A stretch of 64,000 nucleotides of DNA. Source: an uncultured Clostridia bacterium. Its GTDB lineage: Bacteria > Bacillota > Clostridia > Oscillospirales > Ruminococcaceae. The DNA lies in NCBI GenBank assembly GCA_947588805.1, contig CANPYR010000002.1, positions 35,035 through 99,034 on the forward strand. Direction: 5' to 3'. Below are positions 55,628-64,000 of this stretch, piece after piece. Position numbers and translations under genes: made by a program. The first letter of the stretch is position 1, and each line of letters starts with the position of its first letter. The notes beneath the pieces are model-generated. The model saw nothing but the letters and a program-made list of their open reading frames with translations, was not told the DNA's origin and did not search any database.

Positions 55628-56786
55628 AAGACAGATTTTCGGCGAGATAACATTTAAAATAGACGGCTTCGATATATCGCTTCTTGCTGAAAAGCTGAGA
55701 CATGTATGTAAAGTCATAGCTCTTTACACGCGCTCCGGCAGCCTTTATCTGACGACTTTGGGAAAATACGAGCGTAAAGTAAAAAAGCTTGTCGAAGACG
55801 ACGGGTGCGTATACGAAGAGGTATCAAGAAAAGGGATAGTTTTCAAATTAAAAAAATACGCTAAAAGATTCGGTCTGCCCGTAGGCGCGATAATTTCTGC
55901 TGCGGCGATATTTTTTCTTTCAAATACAGTCATGAAAATAGACGTAAAAGGTACCGATGATGAAAAGCTTGCGGGAGATATCAAGGCGGTCCTTCGCGAG
56001 GAGGGATTAAAGCCGGGGGCTTATATCCCGTCTCTTAACTTTTTAGAGCTCTCGGATACGCTCTTTGATAAATTCGATTCGGTAGGCTGGGCCTCGGTGG
56101 GAAGCTCCGGCTCGGTCGTGACGGTGAATATAAACGAAGCGCGAAAAAAGCCGGACGGAGAATCAAGAAGAATACCCTGCAACATAGTTTCCGACAAGGA
56201 CGCGGTGATAGTATCGGCAAACGTTAAAGTGGGGCAGCTCTGCGCGCTTTTAGGCGACGCTGTCTTCAAGGGCCAGCTTCTTGTGAGCGGGATAATAGAG
56301 CGCGGCGACGGAACGGTAAAATACTATCATTCCTACGCAGAAATTATCGGAAGATATGAAGAGACCGCGGATTTTCGTCAGGATTATCACGAAGAGCAGT
56401 CGGAAGATGGTGATAAAATATACCGCCGCTCGTTCTGTATCTTCGACGCAGAGATCCCTCTTCCGGGCGAACTTTTAGATACGGCTTCGGAATACTCGGT
56501 AAAGGATTCGACAGTCCCCGTCAAGCTTTTCGGTCTTAAGCTCCCGTTTTCTGTAAAAACCTACGAATACAGCGAAATAATAAAGAGGGAAAGAGAGTAT
56601 ACATACTCGGAAGCGGTGATAAAGCTTTACAGAAAAATACGAAACTATGAGCGAAGCATTCTTTCCGATAAAAAGATAATTTCCCGAGATATTGATGAGC
56701 TTACGGATGAAAACGGCGTAAGCTTTAGGGTGAATTATGTTTTAGAGGGTGAAATCGGCAGCTCGAGAGAAATTTTCATCAAATAG
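55620..56786 (+). CDS. yqfD: Sporulation protein YqfD
   Basis: 388 residues from ATG 55620 after GAGGGAG. An N-terminal region precedes one membrane helix (VGAIISAAAIFFLSNTVMKI) and a large extracytoplasmic domain (NINEARKKPDGESRR, PCNIVSDKDAVIVSANVKVGQ). This is the YqfD/SpoIV-like layout. In Bacillus yqfD is required for sporulation and sits before phoH (yqfE), as here. Confidence 0.93.
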   Translation: MLERQIFGEITFKIDGFDISLLAEKLRHVCKVIALYTRSGSLYLTTLGKYERKVKKLVEDDGCVYEEVSRKGIVFKLKKYAKRFGLPVGAIISAAAIFFLSNTVMKIDVKGTDDEKLAGDIKAVLREEGLKPGAYIPSLNFLELSDTLFDKFDSVGWASVGSSGSVVTVNINEARKKPDGESRRIPCNIVSDKDAVIVSANVKVGQLCALLGDAVFKGQLLVSGIIERGDGTVKYYHSYAEIIGRYEETADFRQDYHEEQSEDGDKIYRRSFCIFDAEIPLPGELLDTASEYSVKDSTVPVKLFGLKLPFSVKTYEYSEIIKREREYTYSEAVIKLYRKIRNYERSILSDKKIISRDIDELTDENGVSFRVNYVLEGEIGSSREIFIK

Positions 56787-56790
56787 AGTA

Positions 56791-56819
56791 TTGAAATATT
56801 TGAAGCTATGTGGTACAAT
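56791..56819 (+). promoter_or_regulatory. Sigma-A promoter of phoH operon
   Basis: TTGAAA (56791-56796), 17-bp spacer, TACAAT (56814-56819) with TGTGGTACAAT. It starts just after the yqfD stop and separates the sporulation pair from housekeeping genes. Confidence 0.8.
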
Positions 56820-56877
56820 ATAGGAGAGAAGAAGATTTCTCAAACGCTTTTTTACCACAGGGGGAAGTGATCGCACC

Positions 56878-57846
56878 GTGTCAGAAAAATCATTGGTAGT
56901 CACAAGCATGGACGCCATGCTGAACTTATTCGGGAGCTACGACGAAAATATAAAAATTATCCAGAGCGAGCTCGGAGTGGATATTCTGAGCCGTGGCGGG
57001 GATATAAGAATAACCGGCCCCGACCGCGCCGTAGAGCGCGCGTATACCTGCATAGAGGGACTTTTAAAAACTGCGGAGCGCGGAGAGCCCATCTCCGCTC
57101 AGCAAGTCAGATACTTTATCTCCATGGCCGACGAGGGTGACCCGGAGGAAATAGCCGCTCTCTCAGACGGCGGTATATGCGTAACTACGAGCGGTAAGAT
57201 AATCAAGCCGAAAACCCTCGGTCAGAAAAAATATATCGACAGCATAGCCGAAAACACCGTTACCTTCGGTATCGGCCCCGCCGGAACCGGAAAGACTTTT
57301 TTGGCGGTATCAATGGCTGTAAGAGCTTTCAAGGCGCATACCGTTCAGAAAATAATTCTGACTCGCCCCGCGGTCGAAGCGGGAGAAAAGCTCGGATTTT
57401 TGCCGGGAGATCTTCAGAACAAGGTCGATCCGTATCTCAGGCCGCTTTATGACGCGCTGTATGAAATGCTCGGAGCGGAGACCTTCGCAAGGCTTCAGGA
57501 GCGCGGAACTATCGAAGTAGCGCCTCTTGCGTATATGCGCGGACGAACCCTCGACGAGAGCTTTATTATACTTGACGAAGCGCAGAATACCTCCCCGGAG
57601 CAGATGAAAATGTTCCTTACGCGTCTCGGGTTCAACTCAAAAATGGTCATAACCGGCGACGTTACGCAGATAGATCTTGCAGACCCTAAAAAATCCGGAC
57701 TTGTCGAAGCGGTCAAGGTCCTTAAGAACGTAAAGGATATCGCGATAAATCACTTCACCGAAAAGGACGTTGTCCGTCACAAGCTCGTTCAGGATATCGT
57801 TAAGGCGTACGAACAGTATAACGCCGAGAGGAGCAGAAAAAGATGA
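56878..57846 (+). CDS. phoH: PhoH-like ATPase
   Basis: 322 residues from GTG 56878 after GGGGGAAGTGAT. An N-terminal KH-like region (SELGVDILSRGGDIRITG) precedes the PhoH ATPase with Walker A FGIGPAGTGKTFLAVSM (about 130-145), RPAVEAGEKLGFLPGD and Walker B FIILDEAQNTSPEQMK. Its role in RNA metabolism is linked to ybeY, which follows with a 4-bp overlap. Confidence 0.96.
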   Translation: MSEKSLVVTSMDAMLNLFGSYDENIKIIQSELGVDILSRGGDIRITGPDRAVERAYTCIEGLLKTAERGEPISAQQVRYFISMADEGDPEEIAALSDGGICVTTSGKIIKPKTLGQKKYIDSIAENTVTFGIGPAGTGKTFLAVSMAVRAFKAHTVQKIILTRPAVEAGEKLGFLPGDLQNKVDPYLRPLYDALYEMLGAETFARLQERGTIEVAPLAYMRGRTLDESFIILDEAQNTSPEQMKMFLTRLGFNSKMVITGDVTQIDLADPKKSGLVEAVKVLKNVKDIAINHFTEKDVVRHKLVQDIVKAYEQYNAERSRKR

Positions 57847-58316
57847 GCCCGAAACTTACAGTTAATTTCTATAACAAGCAGCGCAAGCTCACCGTTACCG
57901 AGCCGCTTAAGAATCTTGTGCTGACCTGCGTTCAGGCCGCGCTTGAGTGCGAGGAGTTTTTCGAGCCTACGACGGTAGACGTGACTTTTGTAAGCAACCG
58001 AAAGATAAGGGAATATAACGGGCAATTCCGAAATATCGACCGCGAGACCGACGTTTTATCTTTTCCGACCGGGGACGACGAGTTTGAGACGGACCCGGAT
58101 ACCGGCGAGGTAATTCTTGGGGACATAGTTATATCGCTTGAAAAGGCCGCGGAACAGTCAAGAGAGTACGGCCACAGCTTTGAGCGCGAGGTGGGATTTT
58201 TGACCGTGCACTCCGTTCTGCACCTTTTGGGGTTTGATCACATAGACGAGGAAGAGGGAGAAGAAATGCGCGCCCACGAGAAAAGGATTCTTGAAAGAAC
58301 AGGACTCACGAGGTAA
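57843..58316 (+). CDS. ybeY: Endoribonuclease YbeY
   Basis: 157 residues with the metal motif HSVLHLLGFDH (three His). LSFPTGDDEFETD and LGDIVISLEKA are also family-like. It matures 16S rRNA 3' ends and takes part in ribosome quality control. The gene lies between phoH and era, the conserved order. Confidence 0.97.
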   Translation: MSPKLTVNFYNKQRKLTVTEPLKNLVLTCVQAALECEEFFEPTTVDVTFVSNRKIREYNGQFRNIDRETDVLSFPTGDDEFETDPDTGEVILGDIVISLEKAAEQSREYGHSFEREVGFLTVHSVLHLLGFDHIDEEEGEEMRAHEKRILERTGLTR

Positions 58317-58319
58317 AAA

Positions 58320-59219
58320 ATGACAAAATCAGCTTTTATTACAATTTTAGGCCGACCTAACGTTGGAAAATCCTCGCTTCTGAATGCAATTATAGGCGAA
58401 AAGATCGCGGCGGTCAGCTCTAAGCCGCAGACCACGCGTACAAAGATCACAGGGATCATAACCGAAGGGGAGACTCAGCTCGTTTTTATTGATACACCGG
58501 GCGTATTAAAAGAGCGGGACAGGCTCTCGGAGCATATGATAAAGGCCATAGACAGCTCCGTCGGAGCGTTAGACGCGGCGCTTCTTGTAGTAGACGCAGA
58601 AAAGAGGGCAGGGGAGCAGGAAAAAGCGCTTCTAAGAAAGATCTCCGACAAAGCTCCTGTAATACTTGTAATAAACAAAATAGATCTTTTTTCGGATAAA
58701 GAAAAGCTTATACCGATAATAGCGGAATATTCCTCTTTATACAGCTTTTCCGAGGTCGTTCCGGTATCGGCGCTTGAAAACGACGGAGTGGAGATAATAA
58801 AGGATTTGCTGAAAAAATATGCAAAGCCGTCTCCGCACTATTTTCCGGACGATAAGTTTACCGATCAACCCGAACAGGTAATCGTTTCCGAGATGATAAG
58901 GGAAAAGCTCTTAGAGCTTTTAAGCAACGAGGTCCCGCACGGAATAGCCGTAGGCGTAGAGTCTATGGACGAGCACGACAACAGATACGGCGAGCCGATT
59001 TTGGATATAAACGCAGTCATATACTGCGAAAAAAATTCCCACAAAGGGATAATTATAGGCAAAAACGGCGCTATGCTCAAAACTGCCGGAAGGCTCGCAA
59101 GGCAGGATATAGAAAAATTCTTTATGATAAAAACAAACCTTCAACTCTGGGTCAAAGTCAAGGAAGACTGGCGAAACCGCGAAGGACTTATACGCGACTT
59201 CGGACTGAGCGCGGAATAG
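58320..59219 (+). CDS. era: GTPase Era
   Basis: 299 residues. G1 GRPNVGKSSLLN, switch II DTPGVLKERDRLS, G4 INKIDLFS and the C-terminal KH domain (GIIIGKNGAMLKTAGRLARQDIEKF) are clear. It binds 16S rRNA during small-subunit assembly. It starts 3 bp after ybeY. Confidence 0.98.
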   Translation: MTKSAFITILGRPNVGKSSLLNAIIGEKIAAVSSKPQTTRTKITGIITEGETQLVFIDTPGVLKERDRLSEHMIKAIDSSVGALDAALLVVDAEKRAGEQEKALLRKISDKAPVILVINKIDLFSDKEKLIPIIAEYSSLYSFSEVVPVSALENDGVEIIKDLLKKYAKPSPHYFPDDKFTDQPEQVIVSEMIREKLLELLSNEVPHGIAVGVESMDEHDNRYGEPILDINAVIYCEKNSHKGIIIGKNGAMLKTAGRLARQDIEKFFMIKTNLQLWVKVKEDWRNREGLIRDFGLSAE

Positions 59220-59289
59220 CTCTTTATTTTTCCATTTATATTTTCCCCGAAACGGTCAAAGCTAATATTAACGTAAGGAGGAAAATCAG

Positions 59290-59412
59290 ATGGACGAGCT
59301 GTGGGAAAAATTTATAAGATCCGGGAAAATATCGGACTACTTAAAATACAAAAGCGGTGAAAGAAATGCTGACGACTCAAAACGGCCTGGTGCTTCGGGA
59401 GAGAAGTCTTAA
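59290..59412 (+). CDS. yqzL: YqzL-family small protein
   Basis: 40 residues, ATG 59290 to TAA 59412, with AAGGAGG upstream. It begins MDELWEKFIRSGKISDYLKY and then becomes Lys/Ser/Gly-rich. A small protein of this form, with an aromatic N-terminal helix ending in a Tyr-Leu pair, sits between era and recO in Bacillus (YqzL), so position and pattern agree. Function unknown. It overlaps recO by 47 bp; the tail after residue 25 runs within recO and may be under little constraint. Confidence 0.75.
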   Translation: MDELWEKFIRSGKISDYLKYKSGERNADDSKRPGASGEKS

Positions 59413-60115
59413 GGAAAACGACAAGTTTCTTTATATACTTACCGACGGCTCAGGGCTTATCGAGGTCGCGGCAAAGGGAGTTAAAAAGCAGAATGCGAAA
59501 AACGCTTCCGTATCCCAGCCGTTTTGCTATGCAAAGTACTGCCTTATAGAATCCGGCGGCGGATTTATTCTCAATTCCGCAGAGCCGATAAGGACCTTTT
59601 TCAACATCTCAAGGGATATGGCAAGATTCTCTCTTGCAAACTATTTTGCCGAGACCGCTCTTTATGTCATGACCGAGGAAAAGCCTAATAATGAGGTCCT
59701 TAGGCTCATTTTAAACTGCCTGCACTTTCTTGATACTCAAAGCCGGGATATCCTGCTTCTTAAGTCGATATTTGAATTTCGGCTCATGTCCGAAATAGGG
59801 CTTATTCCGAATCTTTTGGGTTGCTGCGACTGCTTAAAATATCAGGCTCCGCTTATGCAGTTCGATCTCAGAGGAGGAAGGCTCTTCTGCGAGAATTGCA
59901 TAGGAAACAGAAGCCTTGCGGAGATGGAGCCGCTCGATACTAAGCTTTTGCACTACTTAAGATATATCGCTTTAACCGATATGAAGCAGCTTTTCAGCAT
60001 GAACGTACAGAAAGAATATCTTTCAACTCTTTCACGCATAACGGAAAGATACTGCGAGATACAGTTAGGAAAAAAATTTGCAACTCTTGACTTTTTTAAA
60101 ACTATGATGGGATAA
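59366..60115 (+). CDS. recO: DNA repair protein RecO
   Basis: 249 residues from ATG 59366, spaced six bases after GCGGTGA; an in-frame GTG at 59357 is inside that site. An N-terminal OB fold (TQNGLVLRERSLKENDKFL) and a zinc site CCDCLKYQAPLMQFDLRG with CENC are visible. It loads RecA with RecF/RecR. It overlaps the YqzL gene. Confidence 0.95.
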   Translation: MLTTQNGLVLRERSLKENDKFLYILTDGSGLIEVAAKGVKKQNAKNASVSQPFCYAKYCLIESGGGFILNSAEPIRTFFNISRDMARFSLANYFAETALYVMTEEKPNNEVLRLILNCLHFLDTQSRDILLLKSIFEFRLMSEIGLIPNLLGCCDCLKYQAPLMQFDLRGGRLFCENCIGNRSLAEMEPLDTKLLHYLRYIALTDMKQLFSMNVQKEYLSTLSRITERYCEIQLGKKFATLDFFKTMMG

Positions 60116-60120
60116 CAGAT

Positions 60121-62502
60121 ATGAACGAAAACTATATTACTCTTGAACTACATAAAATACTTGAAATGCTAATAGGGGAGTGCTCTAACGAAGCTTCAAG
60201 AAGGCTTGCGGAGAACACCGAACCTATCGCTGACGCGGAGCTTGTAAGAGCCGAGGTATCTAAAACCTTCGACGCCTATAACGCTTCTTCAAAAATAGGA
60301 AGCCCGAGCTTTTTTGCATTTGCCGATACCGCCGCAATTGCAAACAGAGCTAAATCCGGCGCTGTTTTAAGCCTTAAGGAGCTTTTGGACGTTTCCAAGA
60401 CTCTCACGCAGACGGAAGCTCTTCTTTCATGGCGCAGACAGCTTGAAGGAGACTTTAAGCTCGACTATCTCTTTGAATGCCTTTTCGACAACAGGCATTT
60501 GAACGACCGCATAACATCCTCGATATTAAGCGAGGAGGAAATAAGCGACAACGCGAGCCCGGAGCTTGCTTCTATCAGAAAAAAGATAGCGAACGCCGGT
60601 TCTAAAATCCGCGAGAGTCTTGATAAGATAATCAAATCCTCCGATTCTAAGGACTATCTCCAGGAAAGCCTTGTAACTTTACGCGACGGAAGATATGTTC
60701 TTCCCGTAAAATCCGAGCATAAGAGCAAGGTCTCGGGTCTTGTCCATTCGACTTCGGCGAGCGGTCAGACATACTTCATCGAGCCGCTGGCGGTGGTGGA
60801 AGCAAACAACGAGATAACTATACTTAAAGGCAAAGAGCAGGAGGAAATAGATCGGATACTCAAGGAAATGACCGCGGAGGTAGCGGGATTTTCCGAACAG
60901 CTTTCCTCGGATTTCACCGCCGCGGCGCAGATAAATCTCTATTTCGCCAAGGCTTCTCTCGGAGCCAAAATGGCGGCTTCAATGCCCGAGATCTCGGACG
61001 ACGGGGAGATAATTCTAAAAAAAGCAAGGCACCCGCTTATCAACAAGGATAAGGTGGTGCCGGTGGATTTTGCGCTCGGTAAAGACTACGACAGCCTTAT
61101 TATCACCGGTCCGAATACCGGAGGAAAAACGGTAATACTTAAAACAGTCGGACTTTTAACGCTTATGACAATGTGCGGACTTATGATCCCGGTATCGGAC
61201 GGGAGCAAGGTCACGGTATTCCGTAACATCCTTGTCGATATCGGCGATCAGCAATCGATTGAGCAGAGCCTTTCGACGTTTTCATCGCATATGAATAAGG
61301 TGATAGAGATACTTTACATCGTAGATTCAAGCTCTCTGGTGCTTATTGACGAGCTCGGCTCAGGCACGGACCCAGTTGAAGGAGCGGCGCTTGCCGTTGC
61401 GATAATAGAAAGGATCCACGCTCTCGGCGGTAAGCTTGTTACGACTACACACTATCAGGAGCTTAAGCTTTATGCTCTTGAAACCGACGGCGTAGAGAAT
61501 GCGTCCTGCGAATTTGACGTAAAGACCTTAAGACCGACATACAGGCTCATCATAGGCTCTCCCGGAAAATCTAACGCTTTTGCGATATCGGCGCGCCTTG
61601 GGCTTGACGATTCGATAATAAAGGCTGCGGAAGCTATGCTGACAGGGGAGTCAAGAAGATTAGAAACTATACTCGATAATCTTGAAGCCACGCGGCAGCA
61701 GCTTGAAAAGAACGAGAAATTAGCGGACGAATATCGTCGCGAGACCGAAAAATTGAGAAACGAGGTCGCAGAGGAAAGAAGAAAGCTGACCGAAACAAAA
61801 GATAAAGAAATAGAGCTTGCTAAGCGTGAAGCGAGATCGATCGTAGAGCGGATAAGCAGACAGTCGGCTCAGCTTATGGACGAGTTGGAAGAAATAAGGA
61901 AATCTAAGGATAAGGATGAATTTTCCAAACGCGTATCCGATCAGAAGATGCAGTACAAGCGGCAAATCAATTCTCTGTATGACGAAGCTGCAAAATTAAG
62001 TGAACATCAGGACGAATACGTTCTTCCGAGACCGCTCAAAAAAGGCGACGACGTAACGCTTACAGACGGAAACAAGAGCGGGATAGTGATTTCGCCGCCC
62101 GACAGCGCCGGAAACGTCATGGTCCAGGTCGGGATAATGAAAACGAAGGTACACGTATCAAAGTTAAGGCTTGTAGAAAAATCCGTGACATTCAACAACA
62201 AAAAGATCCCGCAGAAAACCTCGGTATCAAAATCCGTTGAGAGCAGAGCTACGAGACGTCCGGAGCTTGAGCTTGACATAAGAGGTTACACCGTGGACGA
62301 AGGACTGTACGAGCTTGACAGCTTCATCGACCGAGCGATAATGAGCGGAAACAAAGTCGTTACGATAATACACGGCAAAGGCACAGGAGCTTTAAAGACA
62401 GCCGTGCGCGAGCGGCTTAGAAAACACCCGATGGTTCAGTCGTCAAGAAAAGGGGTATACGGAGAGGGCGAAGACGGCGTAACGGTCTGCGAGCTGAAAT
62501 AA
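60121..62502 (+). CDS. mutS2: Endonuclease MutS2
   Basis: 793 residues. The MutS-like core has no mismatch-binding domain. The ATPase has ITGPNTGGKTVILKTVG, VLIDELGSGTDPVEGAAL and TTTHYQELK. A coiled coil about 515-640 is followed by a KOW-like region and the C-terminal Smr nuclease domain (LDIRGYTVDEGLYEL, IIHGKGTGALK). It suppresses homologous recombination or rescues collided ribosomes in Bacillus-type bacteria; which role applies here is not shown. Confidence 0.97.
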   Translation: MNENYITLELHKILEMLIGECSNEASRRLAENTEPIADAELVRAEVSKTFDAYNASSKIGSPSFFAFADTAAIANRAKSGAVLSLKELLDVSKTLTQTEALLSWRRQLEGDFKLDYLFECLFDNRHLNDRITSSILSEEEISDNASPELASIRKKIANAGSKIRESLDKIIKSSDSKDYLQESLVTLRDGRYVLPVKSEHKSKVSGLVHSTSASGQTYFIEPLAVVEANNEITILKGKEQEEIDRILKEMTAEVAGFSEQLSSDFTAAAQINLYFAKASLGAKMAASMPEISDDGEIILKKARHPLINKDKVVPVDFALGKDYDSLIITGPNTGGKTVILKTVGLLTLMTMCGLMIPVSDGSKVTVFRNILVDIGDQQSIEQSLSTFSSHMNKVIEILYIVDSSSLVLIDELGSGTDPVEGAALAVAIIERIHALGGKLVTTTHYQELKLYALETDGVENASCEFDVKTLRPTYRLIIGSPGKSNAFAISARLGLDDSIIKAAEAMLTGESRRLETILDNLEATRQQLEKNEKLADEYRRETEKLRNEVAEERRKLTETKDKEIELAKREARSIVERISRQSAQLMDELEEIRKSKDKDEFSKRVSDQKMQYKRQINSLYDEAAKLSEHQDEYVLPRPLKKGDDVTLTDGNKSGIVISPPDSAGNVMVQVGIMKTKVHVSKLRLVEKSVTFNNKKIPQKTSVSKSVESRATRRPELELDIRGYTVDEGLYELDSFIDRAIMSGNKVVTIIHGKGTGALKTAVRERLRKHPMVQSSRKGVYGEGEDGVTVCELK

Positions 62503-62536
62503 GACTTGCAAGGGGAGGCGAAAATATATATCCGGA

Positions 62537-62568
62537 GATGTTCGCATAATAAAAATTATGCGAACATC
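62537..62568. repeat. Perfect 14-bp inverted repeat
   Basis: GATGTTCGCATAAT and ATTATGCGAACATC are exact reverse complements around AAAA. No T-tract follows on either strand. It lies 108 bp upstream of the recombinase gene. It could be a regulator-binding palindrome or an RNA stem; it does not match the LexA box (CGAACnnnnGTTCG). Confidence 0.85.
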
Positions 62569-62675
62569 AGGGGACTACAAAAACCGGATTAAAGCCGATT
62601 ACAGCCGTCCCGGCCTTAGAGCCCTTAAATCCCGCCATATCCGAATCTTCCAATCAATTTTTACGGAGTTCTATT

Positions 62676-63701
62676 ATGAAAAAAGAATACATTTCAGACT
62701 GTCCATATTATCTAAACGATTTTCTTACATACATCCGTGTGATCCGCAACCACACCGACCGTACCGAGGAAGATTATTATATCGATCTGCGAATCTTTTT
62801 AAGATATCTTTTGCTAACTCATGGCGACGTTCCCGACGGCACTCCGTTTGAGGAAATCAAAATCAAGAACTGTCCTCTTGAATATGTTGAAAATCTATCT
62901 CTTATGGGCGCATATCAGTATATGCAATTTTTGATGGAAGAACGTGGAAATTCTAATTCGTCACGTTCACGCCGCACCTCTTCCCTTCGTCAGTTCTATG
63001 AATATCTCTCCGGCAAGGCCGGGCTCATTTCCAAAAATCCGGTAGAATTGCTTGAACATCCGCGTCCGCAGCAAAAGCTTCCCAAATATCTCCAATTAGA
63101 GCAGTCGGTTCAGCTCTTAAACAGCATTGAAAGCAAAAACCAAGCGCGCGACTACTGCATAATAACACTGTTTTTAAACTGCGGAATGCGGCTTTCGGAG
63201 CTTGTGGGACTAAATATCAGCGACTACAGCGAATCCGCGCGTACCTTGAGAGTCTTCGGCAAGGGCCAAAAGGAACGTATCATCTATATAAACGACGCCT
63301 GTATTTCGGCAATAAACGACTATTTAAAGGTACGTCCGGAATCCCCGAACGAGCCTGACGCGATGTTTATTTCCGCTAATTCCTACGGCCAAAAGCGCCT
63401 TTCGAACCGCCGAGTCCAAAGAATCGTCGAGGATCAGCTCGAGCGAGCAGGTCTTGGAAATCTCGGACTCTCTACTCATAAGCTTCGCCATACTGCGGCA
63501 ACGCTGATGTATGAATACGGCGGCGTGGATCCGATGGTGCTTAAGGATGTTTTGGGACATAAGAGCGTAGCTACAACTCAGATCTATACGCACCTCTCGG
63601 ATATCGACAGGCAAAAAGCCGCGGAAAATACTCCGCTTGCAACATTCAAGGCCAAGCCTAAGAAGCCCGATTCATCCGATAATAACGACGAGGAAAAATA
63701 A
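62676..63701 (+). CDS. Tyrosine recombinase, XerC/XerD type
   Basis: 341 residues. The N-terminal SAM-like domain (LNDFLTYIRVIRNHTDRT) and the catalytic domain show all key residues: Arg in NCGMRLSELVGL, Lys in FGKGQKERI, HxxRH in STHKLRHTAATLM, His in LGHKSVATTQ and Tyr in QIYTHLS. This is consistent with chromosome-dimer resolution, but Arg codons are mostly CGN (20 of 24 by my count) whereas the nearby recO uses AGR for 10 of 14, so acquisition or different expression pressure is possible. A terminator follows, facing two minus-strand tRNA genes. Confidence 0.9.
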   Translation: MKKEYISDCPYYLNDFLTYIRVIRNHTDRTEEDYYIDLRIFLRYLLLTHGDVPDGTPFEEIKIKNCPLEYVENLSLMGAYQYMQFLMEERGNSNSSRSRRTSSLRQFYEYLSGKAGLISKNPVELLEHPRPQQKLPKYLQLEQSVQLLNSIESKNQARDYCIITLFLNCGMRLSELVGLNISDYSESARTLRVFGKGQKERIIYINDACISAINDYLKVRPESPNEPDAMFISANSYGQKRLSNRRVQRIVEDQLERAGLGNLGLSTHKLRHTAATLMYEYGGVDPMVLKDVLGHKSVATTQIYTHLSDIDRQKAAENTPLATFKAKPKKPDSSDNNDEEK

Positions 63702-63705
63702 AACT

Positions 63706-63745
63706 CCCCCGGCGGCAGAATTAAGCCGTTCGGGGGTGATTTTAT
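63706..63745 (+). terminator. Terminator after recombinase
   Basis: CCCCCGGCGGC pairs with GCCGTTCGGGGG (small bulge), followed by TGATTTTAT. The T-tract is imperfect. Confidence 0.65.
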
Positions 63746-63770
63746 CTATATTATATATACTATTGCATAG

Positions 63771-63803
63771 TAAAGCGCCGCAGTGATAAATTCACGCGGC
63801 GCT
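63771..63803 (-). terminator. Terminator of minus-strand tRNA pair
   Basis: On the minus strand AGCGCCG and CGGCGCT form a 7-bp GC-rich stem, extended by GTG/CAC, followed by TTTA. It is downstream of the tRNA-Arg gene. Confidence 0.6.
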
Positions 63804-63807
63804 GCTT

Positions 63808-63884
<77 letters not shown>

Positions 63885-63894
63885 ATAAATGTTT

Positions 63895-63922
63895 GCGTCG
63901 CAAGCTCTTGCGCATGCGACGC
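63895..63922. repeat. Inverted repeat between tRNA genes
   Basis: GCGTCGCA and TGCGACGC are exact reverse complements, with a second nested palindrome CGCAAG/CTTGCG between them. It occupies the 39-bp spacer between tRNA-Arg and tRNA-Gly and may guide processing of the precursor. Confidence 0.7.
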
Positions 63923-63923
63923 T

Positions 63924-63997
63924 TGGAGCGGGTGATGGGAATCGAACCCACGCGACCAGCTTGGAAGGCTGGAGTTCTACCATTGAACTACACCCGC
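63924..63997 (-). tRNA. tRNA-Gly (TCC)
   Basis: Minus strand: acceptor GCGGGTG pairs with CACCCGC, anticodon loop CTTCCAA giving TCC, T arm GGTTCGATTCC, and TCCA at the 3' end. It reads GGA/GGG codons. Its promoter would lie beyond the right window edge. Confidence 0.96.
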
Positions 63998-64000
63998 ATA

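Noticed and set aside
62537-62568. LexA/SOS box upstream of the recombinase
   Set aside because: GTTCG and CGAAC are 18 bp apart and in inverse order to the LexA consensus CGAACnnnnGTTCG.

Overview
The window is a gene-dense chromosomal segment from an endospore-forming, anaerobic Clostridia-type Firmicute, most likely near the Oscillospirales/Ruminococcaceae. Three things point there: a complete spoIIIA operon plus yunB, ylbJ, yqfC and yqfD; the electron-bifurcating transhydrogenase pair nfnAB, GatCAB amidotransferase and a split transketolase; and Gram-positive gene neighbourhoods (nusB-xseAB-ispA-dxs-tlyA-nadK-argR-recN, sepF-ylmH-divIVA-ileS-lspA-rluD, phoH-ybeY-era-yqzL-recO). AGGAGG-type ribosome sites, many TTG/GTG starts and heavy AGA/AGG arginine use fit the same group. 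Almost everything is core genome. No prophage, CRISPR array, insertion sequence or defence island is visible.

Layout. 1-7.4 kb: a small lipoprotein, a tyrosine T-box with tyrS, then two large exported cell-wall proteins, a GHL10-type lipoprotein and a GHL-like/amidase fusion. 7.4-10.8 kb: nfnAB, yajC and a TIGR04086-like membrane protein. 10.8-15.5 kb: spoIIIAA-AH, the forespore-mother cell channel. 15.5-25.3 kb: an Asp23 protein, nusB, a TsaD paralogue, xseAB, isoprenoid genes, tlyA, nadK, argR, recN. 25.3-29.4 kb: a DJ-1 protein, mltG, a U32 peptidase and manA, then tRNA-His. 29.6-31.7 kb, minus strand: a DnaI-like helicase loader and a DnaD-like protein. 31.7-38.9 kb: a YlbF-family protein, mutS, mutL, miaA and an HlyD-like protein. 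38.9-46.3 kb: the sepF division cluster through ileS, lspA, rluD and a Cof-type HAD phosphatase. 46.4-54.1 kb: transketolase halves, yunB, ligA, gatCAB. 54.1-62.5 kb: ylbJ (minus), yqfCD, phoH, ybeY, era, yqzL, recO, mutS2. 62.6-64 kb: a Xer-type recombinase facing two minus-strand tRNA genes (Arg-TCT, Gly-TCC).

The signal not explained by ordinary genes is a family of three related intergenic elements with imperfect terminal inverted repeats (about 1150-1326, 10155-10335, 55230-55335). It resembles a MITE. One copy lies inside the tyrS leader between the T-box terminator and the start codon, and one sits directly in front of yqfC. Other points are two gene starts whose Shine-Dalgarno sequence lies in or against the 3' arm of a strong hairpin (10421 and 48260), a perfect 14-bp-arm palindrome upstream of the recombinase, a TsaD paralogue between nusB and xseA, and a recurrent TRTGn-extended promoter with exact 17-bp spacing. 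I found no convincing wholly new multi-gene system; the repeat family is the best candidate for undescribed biology here. All comparisons were by eye, without database searches.
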